Part shown: one piece after another, positions 52,714-60,625 of the stretch
Layout: every line of letters begins with the position of its first letter
How positions within the stretch are numbered: the first letter of the stretch is position 1
Assembly: GCA_900771195.1 (NCBI GenBank)
Contig: CAAGMZ010000026.1
Coordinates: forward strand, 1 to 64,000
From: Lachnospiraceae bacterium
GTDB taxonomy: Bacteria; Bacillota; Clostridia; Lachnospirales; Lachnospiraceae
Length of the DNA: 64,000 nt
Reading direction: 5' to 3'
Notes under the pieces: model-generated
Seen by the model: only the letters and a program-made list of their open reading frames with translations
Told to the model about the DNA's origin: nothing
Database searches by the model: none
Program-made: the position numbers and the translations under genes

Positions 52714-53772
52714 ATGAAAAAATATTTACACAGAGTATTTATTGACGGATTTAGCGGGATGGCACTCGGACTTTTTGCCACGCTTATAATCGGAACGATA
52801 GTGGGGCAGGTGGCGAATTTTGTGCCCGGCAAAGTAGGACTTTATATGATGTATGCCAGCAATGTGGCCAAGAGTCTTATGGGCGCAGGAATAGGAGTCG
52901 GCGTTGCCAGCAAATATAAAGAGGGGCCGTTAGTGACGGTTTCTGCCGCTGTTGTCGGAATGATAGGTGCTTTTCCTACGGCGTTTACGGCCGGCACGGC
53001 TGAACTCATAGCGGAAATTTCACTTGGGAAACCGGGAAATCCGCTCAGTGCTTTTGTGGCAGCATATGTGGCAATCGAGGTAGGACATCTGATATCCGGC
53101 AAGACACCTGTAGATATTATTGTAACACCGCTTCTTTGCCTGACGGCAGGCTCGTTGGTGGCATTTCTGGTCGGACCGTACATAAATATTTTTACCAACT
53201 GGCTCGGAGGACTGATAACAATCAATGTTGAACAGCATCCGCTTATCGGTGGAATGATTGTATCGGCACTTATGGGAATGTTCCTGACACTGCCTATAAG
53301 CTCTGCGGCAATCGGAGTTGTTCTCGGACTTGACGGACTTGCGGCGGGCGCTGCGACTATAGGCTGCTGCTGTCAGATGGTGGGATTTGCCGTTATGAGC
53401 TATAAAGAAAATAAAATGGGCGGACTTATATCACAGGGAATCGGAACGTCCATGCTCCAGATGCCCAATATCATTAAGAATCCGAGAGTCTGGATACCAC
53501 CAATTCTCTCAAGCATTATCCTGGCACCGCTTTCAACGATGGTGTTCAAGATGCACAGCAACGCCGTGGGTTCGGGAATGGGTACATCAGGACTTATTGG
53601 ACAGTTTTCAGCATACGGCGTTATGGTGAGCGAAGGTATGAAGCCTGTTCTGGCACTTGGGGAAATTGCACTGATGCATTTTGTGCTTCCCGCTGTCATA
53701 ACCTTCCTGATTTCAAAGGGAATGAGGAAGGCCGGCTGGATTAAAGACGGAGATTTGAAGCTTGAAGTGTAG
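52714..53772 (+). CDS. PfoR / PTS-EIIC-like membrane protein, candidate vitamin transporter
   Basis: The start is ATG 52714, six bases after GGAG; ATG 52702 is too near the operator. The 352-residue protein has about ten hydrophobic segments rich in Gly/Ala. MKKYLHRVFIDGFSGMALGLFATLIIGTI and EVGHLISGKTPVDIIVTPLL, SALMGMFLTLPISSAA, and AATIGCCCQMVGFAV are typical of COG3641 (PfoR, EIIC_2-like). No EIIA/EIIB domains or phosphorylation-site context are seen. The family has been called a PTS IIC or a toxin regulator; here linkage to NiaR suggests niacin or a precursor as substrate, an inference worth testing. Confidence 0.8.
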   Translation: MKKYLHRVFIDGFSGMALGLFATLIIGTIVGQVANFVPGKVGLYMMYASNVAKSLMGAGIGVGVASKYKEGPLVTVSAAVVGMIGAFPTAFTAGTAELIAEISLGKPGNPLSAFVAAYVAIEVGHLISGKTPVDIIVTPLLCLTAGSLVAFLVGPYINIFTNWLGGLITINVEQHPLIGGMIVSALMGMFLTLPISSAAIGVVLGLDGLAAGAATIGCCCQMVGFAVMSYKENKMGGLISQGIGTSMLQMPNIIKNPRVWIPPILSSIILAPLSTMVFKMHSNAVGSGMGTSGLIGQFSAYGVMVSEGMKPVLALGEIALMHFVLPAVITFLISKGMRKAGWIKDGDLKLEV

Positions 53773-53788
53773 GTGACATTATTTACAC

Positions 53789-53817
53789 TTGTAGATAACA
53801 TTAAAATGAATTATAAT
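53789..53817 (+). promoter_or_regulatory. promoter of the coiled-coil membrane protein gene
   Basis: TTGTAG (53789-53794), 17 bases, TATAAT (53812-53817). Confidence 0.5.
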
Positions 53818-53856
53818 AAGGCTGTGAACATCATGATAAGGTCAGGAGGGATTGCC

Positions 53857-54963
53857 GTGGACAATAACTTTTTGTCGGGAGATGTTAACAGCCTTAAAGC
53901 ATACAGAGGGCTTGTTGAGCAGTATAATCAGGCCAGAGACGATTGCGCCCAGACGACGGCCGAAGAAAAAAGACTTGAGAAAGAGCTTGCACTTAATAAG
54001 AAAAATCTTAAAGACAATATAGAAAGCACTGTCAAAAAAAGACGTGCTGAGGTTGCAGGTAAATTTGACGACGAAGTAGATAAGGATCAGGATAAGATTA
54101 AGAAGATAAGGGCAAAGAGAGAAAGGGCCAAGGACAAAGGCATCAAAGAAAGAATTGCCGAGGAAACCGCAGACCTCACAGCCCAGAATAAGGAACTTAA
54201 GAAGAACATAAGAGAATCTCTCAAGAAGGAAAAGCTCCCGGGATTTTGCGGAAGCGGATTCTATTTTACGCTTTATTATACAAAGGGTGCAGGGGAAGTG
54301 TTTATATGTGCACTGATGATAGTGATGATGTTTCTTGTGGTCCCTGCCGTTGTGTATCTGGCACTGCCGTTCGAGAAGCTGCCGGACAGCTACAACGGAC
54401 TGGCATTTGCGCTGACATTTTTCGTTGTAGTCCTGATTGTGTTCTTCATATATAAGGTGATAGGAGATAAGACCAAAAACAGGCATTTTGAGGAGCTTAA
54501 ATCCGTCAGAAGCCTGAGAGACCAGATTATAAGTAACAAGAGACAGATTTCCAACATATGCCGTGCCATCAAGAAGGACAAGAACGAAGAGATGTACGAG
54601 CTGGACAATTTCGACGAGCAGATTAATGCCATTAATGCCGATATTGACAAGATAAACAGCGAGAAGGAAGCTGCCCTGAAGAATTTTGACGATAATGTAA
54701 GTGCCAGCGTGGCTACCGAGATAGAAAATCGTGAGATGCCACGGATAAATGAGATTTCCGATAATTACAATGCCATGGTAGCCAGGCATGCAGAGCTTGA
54801 CGAGACCATAAGACAGATGAGGCTTAAGCTCTCAACGGATTATGAGGCTTATCTTGGTGAAGGTTTTACGGACATCAATAAGCTTGATGAGCTGATTTCA
54901 ATAATGGAATCAGGAAGTGCCGGGACTGTGTCGGAAGCCATAAATCAATTGAGAACGAGATAA
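53857..54963 (+). CDS. coiled-coil membrane protein of unknown function
   Basis: The start is GTG 53857 behind AGGAGGG; the longer frame from 53773 crosses the promoter. The 368-residue protein has a Lys/Glu-rich coiled coil (about residues 15-125), a short loop with Cys and aromatic residues, two transmembrane helices (about 150-205), then another long coiled coil (about 210-350). The symmetric coil-TM-TM-coil layout would place both coils in the cytoplasm, joined by a membrane hairpin. I recognise no named family; the shape suggests a scaffold or membrane-organising role. Monocistronic, with its own promoter and terminator. Confidence 0.75.
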   Translation: MDNNFLSGDVNSLKAYRGLVEQYNQARDDCAQTTAEEKRLEKELALNKKNLKDNIESTVKKRRAEVAGKFDDEVDKDQDKIKKIRAKRERAKDKGIKERIAEETADLTAQNKELKKNIRESLKKEKLPGFCGSGFYFTLYYTKGAGEVFICALMIVMMFLVVPAVVYLALPFEKLPDSYNGLAFALTFFVVVLIVFFIYKVIGDKTKNRHFEELKSVRSLRDQIISNKRQISNICRAIKKDKNEEMYELDNFDEQINAINADIDKINSEKEAALKNFDDNVSASVATEIENREMPRINEISDNYNAMVARHAELDETIRQMRLKLSTDYEAYLGEGFTDINKLDELISIMESGSAGTVSEAINQLRTR

Positions 54964-54968
54964 AGACG

Positions 54969-54995
54969 GCGGCTGCCAGCTTGACAGCCGCTTTT
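54969..54995 (+). terminator. intrinsic terminator
   Basis: GCGGCTG pairs with CAGCCGC around a nine-base loop, followed by TTTT. It ends the coiled-coil gene five bases before the stop of the convergent yyaC-like gene. Confidence 0.75.
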
Positions 54996-55000
54996 GCAAT

Positions 55001-55606
55001 TTAAAAGTCGGAGCTTTCAAGTATTCCGTACAATACCCCACGGCTTATGGTATCAGCAAGAAGCATTACATTTGAAAGTCGTGTGGTCTGAAGGAGAAGT
55101 GATTCCATTACTCCGGAAAAATTAACGATACCGGTTATGTGAATATCTCCCACGGTTGGAAGGCTTTTGTTCACACCGAGCCCCGGGCGCAGAGGACCGT
55201 TGCCCAAAGTTATATAGCCAATGTGTTCTTTTGTTCCGAGAGACGCATCTATGGCGATTACGAAAGGGTTGCGGTATGAGGATTTTATCTCCTCCAGGTT
55301 CTCGGACAGATTGGCAGCGTGAACCGGTTTGTTCAGGGTTCCGTAGATGTGCACGTTGGGGATGCTGTATTTTTCAAGCTTGTACCCAACCAGAGGCCCA
55401 AGGCTGTCGCCTGTAGAACGGTCGCTTCCAATGCAAAGTACGATTGTTTCGCTGCTTTTGAGCCTGTGATACCGGAACAGTTCCAGCAGATGTTCTTTCA
55501 ACTCATATGATGCATTGCGGTTTCCGGCGTCAAAATATACCACGGGCCTTTTGGCCTCCCGGGTAAGACGCAGGGTAACCGGACTGATAGTTTTGGTCTG
55601 TATCAT
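55001..55606 (-). CDS. YyaC-type spore protease-like protein (DUF1256)
   Basis: A 201-residue protein with VLCIGSDRSTGDSLGPLVGYKL, HIYGTLNKPVHAANLSENL, VIAIDASLGTKEHIGYITLGNGPLRPG and VGDIHITGIVNFSGVMESLLLQTTRL, all YyaC/DUF1256 signatures; the fold is related to the GPR/HybD phosphorylase-like peptidases. Family members are produced in sporulation and annotated as putative germination-type proteases; activity is not firmly shown. Minus-strand AAGGA precedes ATG 55606. With spmA and spmB it shows the organism sporulates, or recently did. Confidence 0.9.
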   Translation of the reverse strand: MIQTKTISPVTLRLTREAKRPVVYFDAGNRNASYELKEHLLELFRYHRLKSSETIVLCIGSDRSTGDSLGPLVGYKLEKYSIPNVHIYGTLNKPVHAANLSENLEEIKSSYRNPFVIAIDASLGTKEHIGYITLGNGPLRPGLGVNKSLPTVGDIHITGIVNFSGVMESLLLQTTRLSNVMLLADTISRGVLYGILESSDF

Positions 55607-55846
55607 CAGAAAAATCCTTTCAGAGGTATTAGCAAAAAAAGGTGCTTATAAAAGTCTACGTACATATGCGTTTTTTTATTCATTTTAAATAAGACAGACA
55701 ATGACGGTTTTTGACAGAATCATTAAAAAATATGATGATTTTACGGACAGAAAATGATAAAATACTTAAGTATGCTGTGATATCTTAATTGTGTGGTATG
55801 AACAATAAACAGACGGGTTTTATTATATATTCAGGAGGTAAGGAGT

Positions 55847-56986
55847 ATGGAAGTGTCATATGACAACAAGAAGGTCAGATTGCCGAAAAATATAAAGCAG
55901 GTGGGCTCTGATGAAGGAAACCGCAAAATTTACATAGAGGACTACGCTTATTCATTCATAAAGGATATAAGGGTTGACGATGATGAAGACGGAATCGCCG
56001 GAGTTCTTCTGGGTGAAAAGTCGGTACAGGACGGAGTCACATATATTTTTATTAAAGGCGCCATGGAAGTGGAGAATGCCGCTGTATTCACGGACAGAAT
56101 CGCATTTACGGGCGAGACGTGGCCGGTTCTCCGCAAAAATATAGCGCATTATTTTGGCGGAATGGATATTGTGGGATGGTTTCTGACATCGTCATCCATC
56201 ACGTCCAAGAATCTGTATGTGGTCAATAAGGCTGACAAGGAAAGCTTTGAGGATAAGGACAGCGTATTCCTGCTTGTGAATCCCGACAGCGGGGAGGAAC
56301 AGTTTTATGAGAAATCCGAGACGGAGCTTTCTGCCCTGAACGGCTATGTAATCTATTATGAGCGCAACGAGAAAATGCAGTCATACATGGAGGAATACCG
56401 TCGCATTAACGGGCCGGCAGAGCCGCAGGAGGAAGAAAACGCCGACGGCAGCAGTGATGGCGGCGAATACAGAAAAATGGTCAAGGAAGGCAGGGAGCCG
56501 CTTGAGGCGGGCACCAAAAGACACCTTACTTTTGTATATGCCCTGAGCATGCTTCTTATTATCGTGGTTCTTGTAATCGGAGTCAATGAAATCAATAAAT
56601 TTGACAGCAAAAACAAAGGCACACAGGAGACGCAGGGCAAAGAGGTAAACGCCACGCCGGCTGAGACCGTTCCGGTAAATGTTGCTGACGGAAATATCGA
56701 GACTTCTGCACCGGAAGAGACAGAGGAAGCTACCGAGACACCGACGGAAGCGCCTACCGAAGCATCTACCGAAGCACCTACCGAGGCACCCACTGAGGCG
56801 CCGACAGAAGCGCCGACTGAGGCTGTACAGGAATATGTGGTGCAGCAGGGCGACTCCATATACGGCATATGTCAGAAATTTTACGGAACCCAGTCAAAAG
56901 AGGCAGTCCAGAAAATAATTGATTACAATGAGCTTGACAAGAAGGATCTTTTGATTGGAATGACAATATACATACCCGAAAATTAA
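55847..56986 (+). CDS. LysM membrane protein with MPN-like N-terminus and Thr-Glu-Ala-Pro repeats
   Basis: A 379-residue protein, RBS GGAGG before ATG 55847. Residues about 15-180 resemble a degenerate MPN/JAB-like domain (IEDYAYSFI, AGVLLGEKS, VGWFLTSSSITSKNL, VFLLVNP) without a clear HxH-x-D metal set, so probably non-enzymatic. A single TM helix is about 228-246. The outside part has a proline-rich TEAP repeat (about 285-325, eight units of PTEA/STEA) and a C-terminal LysM (YVVQQGDSIYGICQKFYG, MTIYIPEN) that binds peptidoglycan. It links a cytoplasmic domain to the wall. First gene of a three-gene envelope unit with 57038 and 58209. Confidence 0.8.
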   Translation: MEVSYDNKKVRLPKNIKQVGSDEGNRKIYIEDYAYSFIKDIRVDDDEDGIAGVLLGEKSVQDGVTYIFIKGAMEVENAAVFTDRIAFTGETWPVLRKNIAHYFGGMDIVGWFLTSSSITSKNLYVVNKADKESFEDKDSVFLLVNPDSGEEQFYEKSETELSALNGYVIYYERNEKMQSYMEEYRRINGPAEPQEEENADGSSDGGEYRKMVKEGREPLEAGTKRHLTFVYALSMLLIIVVLVIGVNEINKFDSKNKGTQETQGKEVNATPAETVPVNVADGNIETSAPEETEEATETPTEAPTEASTEAPTEAPTEAPTEAPTEAVQEYVVQQGDSIYGICQKFYGTQSKEAVQKIIDYNELDKKDLLIGMTIYIPEN

Positions 56987-57037
56987 TACGGGGTTTAACG
57001 CTTAACAGGGATACATTGCGGTCGGAGCAGACGAAGA

Positions 57038-58207
57038 ATGGCAGACGAAAACAAAAAAGACGAATATGACAGCAGAATAAAGAAACACCGGTTAAGAATC
57101 AGAGTGATAATCATATTGCTCTTCATTGTGGCAGTGGTCATAGCGGTGGTATCTGTAGTAAAAAAGACAAAGTCACAGTACGGTTCCTATGAGGTGCTGA
57201 ATACGCAGGTGCGTGACGACAGCGGATATGCGGAATTTGTCAGGTTCGGCAGAAGCTATGTGAAGTACGGAAGAGACGGAGCAGCCTGCTGGGATTTTGA
57301 GGGACAATCCAAATGGAATTATGCGTATCAGCTGAACCAGCCGTGTGTGGATATATGCGGCGGGTATATGGTAATAGCCGGCACTAATGACAATAAGGCA
57401 TATCTTTTTAACAATGACGGTTATGTTACGGATATCAGTACGGGATTACCCATAATGCAGATAAATGTATCATCACAGGGGCTTATAGTGGCCATGACTG
57501 ATGACGCCGACTCTACGCATATCAGTATGTTTGATAAGGATGGCAACAAAATTTTTGACATAAAATCGGCAATAGAGAATGACGGTGTGCCGGTCAGCAT
57601 GTCAGTGTCTGATGATGGGGAAAAGCTTGTTGCGTCATTTACGGCGGTTGAAGGGCAGCAGCTTAAGACCAGTGTTGTGTTTTATAACTTCGGGACAGTA
57701 GGGCAGAGCGAAAATGAGCGTGTTGTAGGCGGTTATGACACCTACGGGCAGCAGATTGTATCCAAGGTTGAATTTATTAATTCCACCACGGCGGTTGCTT
57801 TTGGGCAGAAGATGCTGAGTTTTTATCAGGTAAAAGAGTATCCTAAGCTGCTGGCGGATGTGAGCCTGGATTATGAGATAAAGAAAATATTTTATTCTGA
57901 CAGCTATGTGGGACTTGTGTATATGGATGACAGTAACCGCAATATGATTGATGTTTTTAACACATCGGGAGAAAAAACGGTTACGCTTGAGGTTCCGGAC
58001 GGGTATGTCAATTATGCGTTTGCTTCTTCTGCCGTAATGATGTACGGGGAAGAAAGCTGCCGGCTGGTGGACTTTTCCGGCAAAGAAATTTTCGGGTATA
58101 CGTTTGAGGACAGAATAACAGCGCTGATACCTGCATCAGGGAATGACCGGTATGTGTATATCACACCCGGAAAAATAATGATGATTAAACTTAAATATGG
58201 AGGCTGA
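57038..58207 (+). CDS. membrane-anchored beta-propeller protein (DUF5711-like)
   Basis: A 389-residue protein with a charged cytoplasmic start, one TM helix (about 22-44), and an extracytoplasmic region of repeated beta motifs: AACWDFEGQSKWNYAYQLNQ, VIAGTNDNKAYLFNNDG, DSTHISMFDKDGNKIFDI, FINSTTAVAFGQKML, RLVDFSGKEIFGYTFED. This is the WD40/PQQ-like propeller of DUF5711 proteins seen in Lachnospiraceae. Function is unknown; a wall or division-site scaffold fits its neighbours (LysM protein, CvpA). It overlaps the preferred start of the next gene by no bases (1-base gap). Confidence 0.82.
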   Translation: MADENKKDEYDSRIKKHRLRIRVIIILLFIVAVVIAVVSVVKKTKSQYGSYEVLNTQVRDDSGYAEFVRFGRSYVKYGRDGAACWDFEGQSKWNYAYQLNQPCVDICGGYMVIAGTNDNKAYLFNNDGYVTDISTGLPIMQINVSSQGLIVAMTDDADSTHISMFDKDGNKIFDIKSAIENDGVPVSMSVSDDGEKLVASFTAVEGQQLKTSVVFYNFGTVGQSENERVVGGYDTYGQQIVSKVEFINSTTAVAFGQKMLSFYQVKEYPKLLADVSLDYEIKKIFYSDSYVGLVYMDDSNRNMIDVFNTSGEKTVTLEVPDGYVNYAFASSAVMMYGEESCRLVDFSGKEIFGYTFEDRITALIPASGNDRYVYITPGKIMMIKLKYGG

Positions 58208-58208
58208 T

Positions 58209-58880
58209 ATGAACTGGGTACTTGTCGGAGTTTTATTGATATTATTGATAAGCATTTTTATTGGTATGAGAAAAGGGCTCATAAAGATGGTATTTTCAAT
58301 CCTGTCAATGGTGATAGTGATTGTTCTGACATCTATTCTGGCGCCGAGGTTATGCAGGACGCTCCAGAAAAACACAGAGTGGGATGATAAACTGGAGCAG
58401 CGTACGGAGACATTTCTTGAGGAACACGGGGTTCTGAAGCATGATGTCAGCGTCGATGTGGATGAAATTCCGCTTCCGGAATCTCTCCGGAATAAAGTGG
58501 CGGATTCTGCAGAGAGCTACATCGGCAAAGGAATTCAGGCATATAATGAGTATGTTGTCAGCACAGTATCCTATGTGATATTCAGGTCGCTTGTGTATGT
58601 GGGTCTGTTCCTGGTTCTCATGATAATTGTCGCAATTATAAGCACGATACTTAATGTGATGAGCCGGTTGCCGGTACTGAAGCAGCTTAACAGGGCGGGA
58701 GGCGCAATTATCGGTGCGGTTACAGGTTTGCTGTCCGTATGGATATTATTTATGGTGTTGACCGTGTTTGGTAACACTAACGCCATGGTTCCTGTTTTTG
58801 AGCAGATAAATGAGAATGCATTTCTTTCATTTCTTTACGAGAAAAATCTGCTGATGAATTTTGTGCTTGCTGTTTTGTAA
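58209..58880 (+). CDS. CvpA-family membrane protein
   Basis: The start is ATG 58209, six bases after TGGAGG. The 223-residue protein has four hydrophobic segments. LVGVLLILLISIFIGMRKGLIKMVFSI-type N-terminus (quoted in part: IFIGMRKGLIKMVFS), and LNRAGGAIIGAVTGLLSVWILF near the C-terminus, match CvpA. CvpA proteins affect colicin V production in E. coli and envelope physiology or division in other bacteria. An extra loop of about 60 charged residues lies between TM2 and TM3. Third gene of the envelope unit. Confidence 0.87.
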   Translation: MNWVLVGVLLILLISIFIGMRKGLIKMVFSILSMVIVIVLTSILAPRLCRTLQKNTEWDDKLEQRTETFLEEHGVLKHDVSVDVDEIPLPESLRNKVADSAESYIGKGIQAYNEYVVSTVSYVIFRSLVYVGLFLVLMIIVAIISTILNVMSRLPVLKQLNRAGGAIIGAVTGLLSVWILFMVLTVFGNTNAMVPVFEQINENAFLSFLYEKNLLMNFVLAVL

Positions 58881-58887
58881 AAATGTC

Positions 58888-58916
58888 TTGACTTGAATGT
58901 TCTTTGTTGATATAAT
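58888..58916 (+). promoter_or_regulatory. promoter of tRNA-Cys
   Basis: TTGACT (58888-58893), 17 bases, TATAAT (58911-58916); the tRNA starts 31 bases after the -10. Confidence 0.7.
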
Positions 58917-58946
58917 GATAAAGCTGTTGAGACATAACAGCGTAAT

Positions 58947-59017
58947 GGCGAGTTAGCCAAGTGGTAAGGCGTAGGTCTGCAACACCTTGATCGCCGGTTC
59001 AAATCCGGCACTCGCCT
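58947..59017 (+). tRNA. tRNA-Cys, anticodon GCA
   Basis: Acceptor GGCGAGT/ACTCGCC with discriminator T, short D-loop, anticodon stem AGGT-type with loop CTGCAAC (anticodon GCA), T-arm GCCGG/CCGGC with TTCAAAT. U73 is the key cysteine identity base. 71 nt; no encoded CCA. Confidence 0.95.
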
Positions 59018-59028
59018 CTGTTTTTAGC

Positions 59029-59058
59029 AAGCGTCTGAGAGATTTCTCAGACGCTTTT
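59029..59058 (+). terminator. terminator of tRNA-Cys
   Basis: AAGCGTCTGAGA pairs perfectly with TCTCAGACGCTT around GATT, followed by TTTT. Confidence 0.9.
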
Positions 59059-59084
59059 AAAATATCTTTGTCGGAGATGGACTT

Positions 59085-59252
59085 ATGGATTTTGGCGTTG
59101 GGGACATAATCAGATTGAAAAAACCTCACCCATGCGGGAGCTTTCAGTGGGAAATACTGCGGGTAGGAGCAGACTTCAGGCTCAAATGTGTGGGATGCGG
59201 ACATCAGATAATGGTACCGAGAAAAAATGTTGAGAAAAATATACGCAAATAA
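59085..59252 (+). CDS. DUF951 small zinc-ribbon-like protein
   Basis: A 55-residue gene missed by length filters: ATG 59085 behind GGAG, stop TAA 59250-59252. The protein begins MDFGVGDIIRLKKPHPCGS and includes WEILRVGADFRLKCVGCGH, ending VPRKNVEKNIRK. This is the DUF951 pattern (VGDxVxLKKPHPCG...WxxxRxGxDxxxKCxGC), found in Firmicutes directly upstream of rpsF. One Cys in HPCG and two in KCVGC could bind zinc with a His. A nucleic-acid or ribosome-linked role is suspected from gene order only. Confidence 0.88.
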   Translation: MDFGVGDIIRLKKPHPCGSFQWEILRVGADFRLKCVGCGHQIMVPRKNVEKNIRK

Positions 59253-59263
59253 AAGGTTTTTTG

Positions 59264-59293
59264 TTGACAAGAGTGATAAATATATGGTATCAT
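59264..59293 (+). promoter_or_regulatory. rpsF operon promoter
   Basis: TTGACA (59264-59269), 18 bases, TATCAT (59288-59293). The leader to rpsF contains a small hairpin CCTTA/TAAGG (about 59331-59344). S6:S18 leaders are known to be autoregulatory in other bacteria, but I cannot see the expected CCG-bulge motif. Confidence 0.6.
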
Positions 59294-59376
59294 TTATCTT
59301 CGTGATATATTGAACATATATTCCTTGCTCCTTACCAGTTAAGGGGCCATAAGACCAGAAGGAGGTGCAGTACAGC

Positions 59377-59664
59377 ATGAACAAGTACGAATTAGTAGTA
59401 GTTGTTAACGCAACAATCGAGGATGATGCCAGAGCAGCTGTTGTTGAGAAGGTTAAGGATCTCGTAACACGTTTTGGCGGAGCTAACATTGAAGTTGAAG
59501 AAGCAGGCAAAAAGAAACTTGCTTACGAGATTCAGAAGATGAATGATGCTTTCTATTATTTCATCCATTTCGATGCAGAGGCAACAGTTCCTGCAGAGCT
59601 TGAGACACAGCTTCGTATTATGGATAATGTCCTCAGATATTTGTGCGTTAAAGTTGAGGAATAG
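59377..59664 (+). CDS. rpsF: 30S ribosomal protein S6
   Basis: The start is ATG 59377 nine bases after AGGAGGTG. 95 residues: MNKYELVVVVNATIEDDARA, ANIEVEEAGKKKLAYEIQK, FYYFIHFDAEATVPAELE and DNVLRYLCVKVEE are S6 hallmarks. It pairs with S18 on the small-subunit platform. First gene of rpsF-ssb-rpsR. Confidence 0.97.
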   Translation: MNKYELVVVVNATIEDDARAAVVEKVKDLVTRFGGANIEVEEAGKKKLAYEIQKMNDAFYYFIHFDAEATVPAELETQLRIMDNVLRYLCVKVEE

Positions 59665-59706
59665 TTTCTGAGTCGGTTGCGAAGGCAGCCGGGACAGGAG
59701 GCAGAT

Positions 59707-60159
59707 ATGAATAAGGTTATATTAATGGGAAGACTTACCAGAGATCCTGACATTCGTTATTCAGCCGGTGACAGCCAGATGACGGTTGCAAGATATACTC
59801 TTGCTGTTGACAGAAGACGTCGCACCGGTGAAGGCGCAGGTACTGAGCAGACTGCAGATTTTATTTCATGCGTTGCGTTCGGAAGATCAGCAGAGTTCGC
59901 AGAGAAATATCTGAAGCAGGGCACTAAGATTGCCATAACAGGAAGGATTCAGACCGGAAGTTACACCAACAAAGAAGGCAATAAGGTATATACAACTGAT
60001 GTAGTTGTTGAGGACCAGGAATTTGCAGAGAGCAAAGCAGCAGCCGGTAACGGTGGCAGTTATGCACCTGCAGCAGAAAAGCCGGCACCCGGAGCCGCAG
60101 CAGGAGATGGTTTTATGCCTATCCCTGACGGCGTTGACGACGCGGGCCTGCCTTTCTAA
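59707..60159 (+). CDS. ssb: single-stranded DNA-binding protein
   Basis: The start is ATG 59707 behind AGGAGG (the frame from 59677 lacks a site). 150 residues: OB-fold with MNKVILMGRLTRDPDIRYS, VARYTLAVDRR, ADFISCVAFGRSAEFAEKYL, ITGRIQTGSYTNKEG and TDVVVEDQEF, then an Ala/Gly/Pro-rich linker and an acidic tip GVDDAGLPF. The tip ends LPF rather than the commonest IPF. It protects single-stranded DNA and recruits replication and repair proteins. Confidence 0.96.
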   Translation: MNKVILMGRLTRDPDIRYSAGDSQMTVARYTLAVDRRRRTGEGAGTEQTADFISCVAFGRSAEFAEKYLKQGTKIAITGRIQTGSYTNKEGNKVYTTDVVVEDQEFAESKAAAGNGGSYAPAAEKPAPGAAAGDGFMPIPDGVDDAGLPF

Positions 60160-60192
60160 AGTTATAGAATCATGTAAGGAGGTCATTGAAAG

Positions 60193-60456
60193 ATGTCTAA
60201 TGTAAGAGAGACTAAGGGCGATTCTCCGATGAAGAAGAGAATGGGCCGCAGAAGAAAGAAAGTATGTGCATTCTGCAGCGACAACAGCAATGTTATCGAT
60301 TACAAGGATGTTAATAAGTTAAAGAGATATGTATCTGAGAGAGGAAAGATTCTTCCCAGAAGAATCACCGGAACATGTGCAAAGCATCAGAGAGCTCTTA
60401 CTGTTGCAGTAAAGAGAGCAAGACACATTGCACTTCTTCCGTATACATTAGAGTAA
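60193..60456 (+). CDS. rpsR: 30S ribosomal protein S18
   Basis: 87 residues; RBS AAGGAGG before ATG 60193. RRRKKVCAFCSDN, VIDYKDVNKLKRYVSERGKI, LPRRITGTCAKHQRALTVAV and KRARHIALLPY are S18 signatures. It carries a CxxC plus a later C-x2-H set, the cysteine-containing form that may bind zinc. Binds S6 on the ribosome. Confidence 0.97.
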   Translation: MSNVRETKGDSPMKKRMGRRRKKVCAFCSDNSNVIDYKDVNKLKRYVSERGKILPRRITGTCAKHQRALTVAVKRARHIALLPYTLE

Positions 60457-60510
60457 TTCTGAATCTAAAGACAGATGTCTGCCTTTGAGGTTTAGACAGT
60501 ATGCATATTC

Positions 60511-60545
60511 AAAGGGCTGTAAAATAATTATTTTACAGCCCTTTT
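60511..60545 (+). terminator. terminator of rpsF-ssb-rpsR, a 34-base perfect palindrome
   Basis: Bases 60511-60544 read identically on both strands (AAAGGGCTGTAAAATAA and complement), followed by TTTTTAC. The core GCTGTAAAATAATTATT recurs at 20601-20664 beside tRNA-Pro(CGG). Confidence 0.85.
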
Positions 60546-60556
60546 TACATTGCATG

Positions 60557-60591
60557 AAAACAGCCGGGGTTGTAAACAGAAACCCCGGCTG
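60557..60591 (-). terminator. terminator of cellobiose phosphorylase gene
   Basis: CAGCCGGGGT (60561-60570) pairs with ACCCCGGCTG (60582-60591); on the minus strand it is followed by UUUUCA. It stands back-to-back with the rpsR terminator. Confidence 0.8.
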
Positions 60592-60625
60592 AATGTATAA
60601 TAATATTGGAGGATTTAACAGCTGA

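Noticed and set aside
59294..59376. S6:S18 autoregulatory leader
   Set aside because: A small hairpin exists, but the conserved bulged CCG motif cannot be seen.
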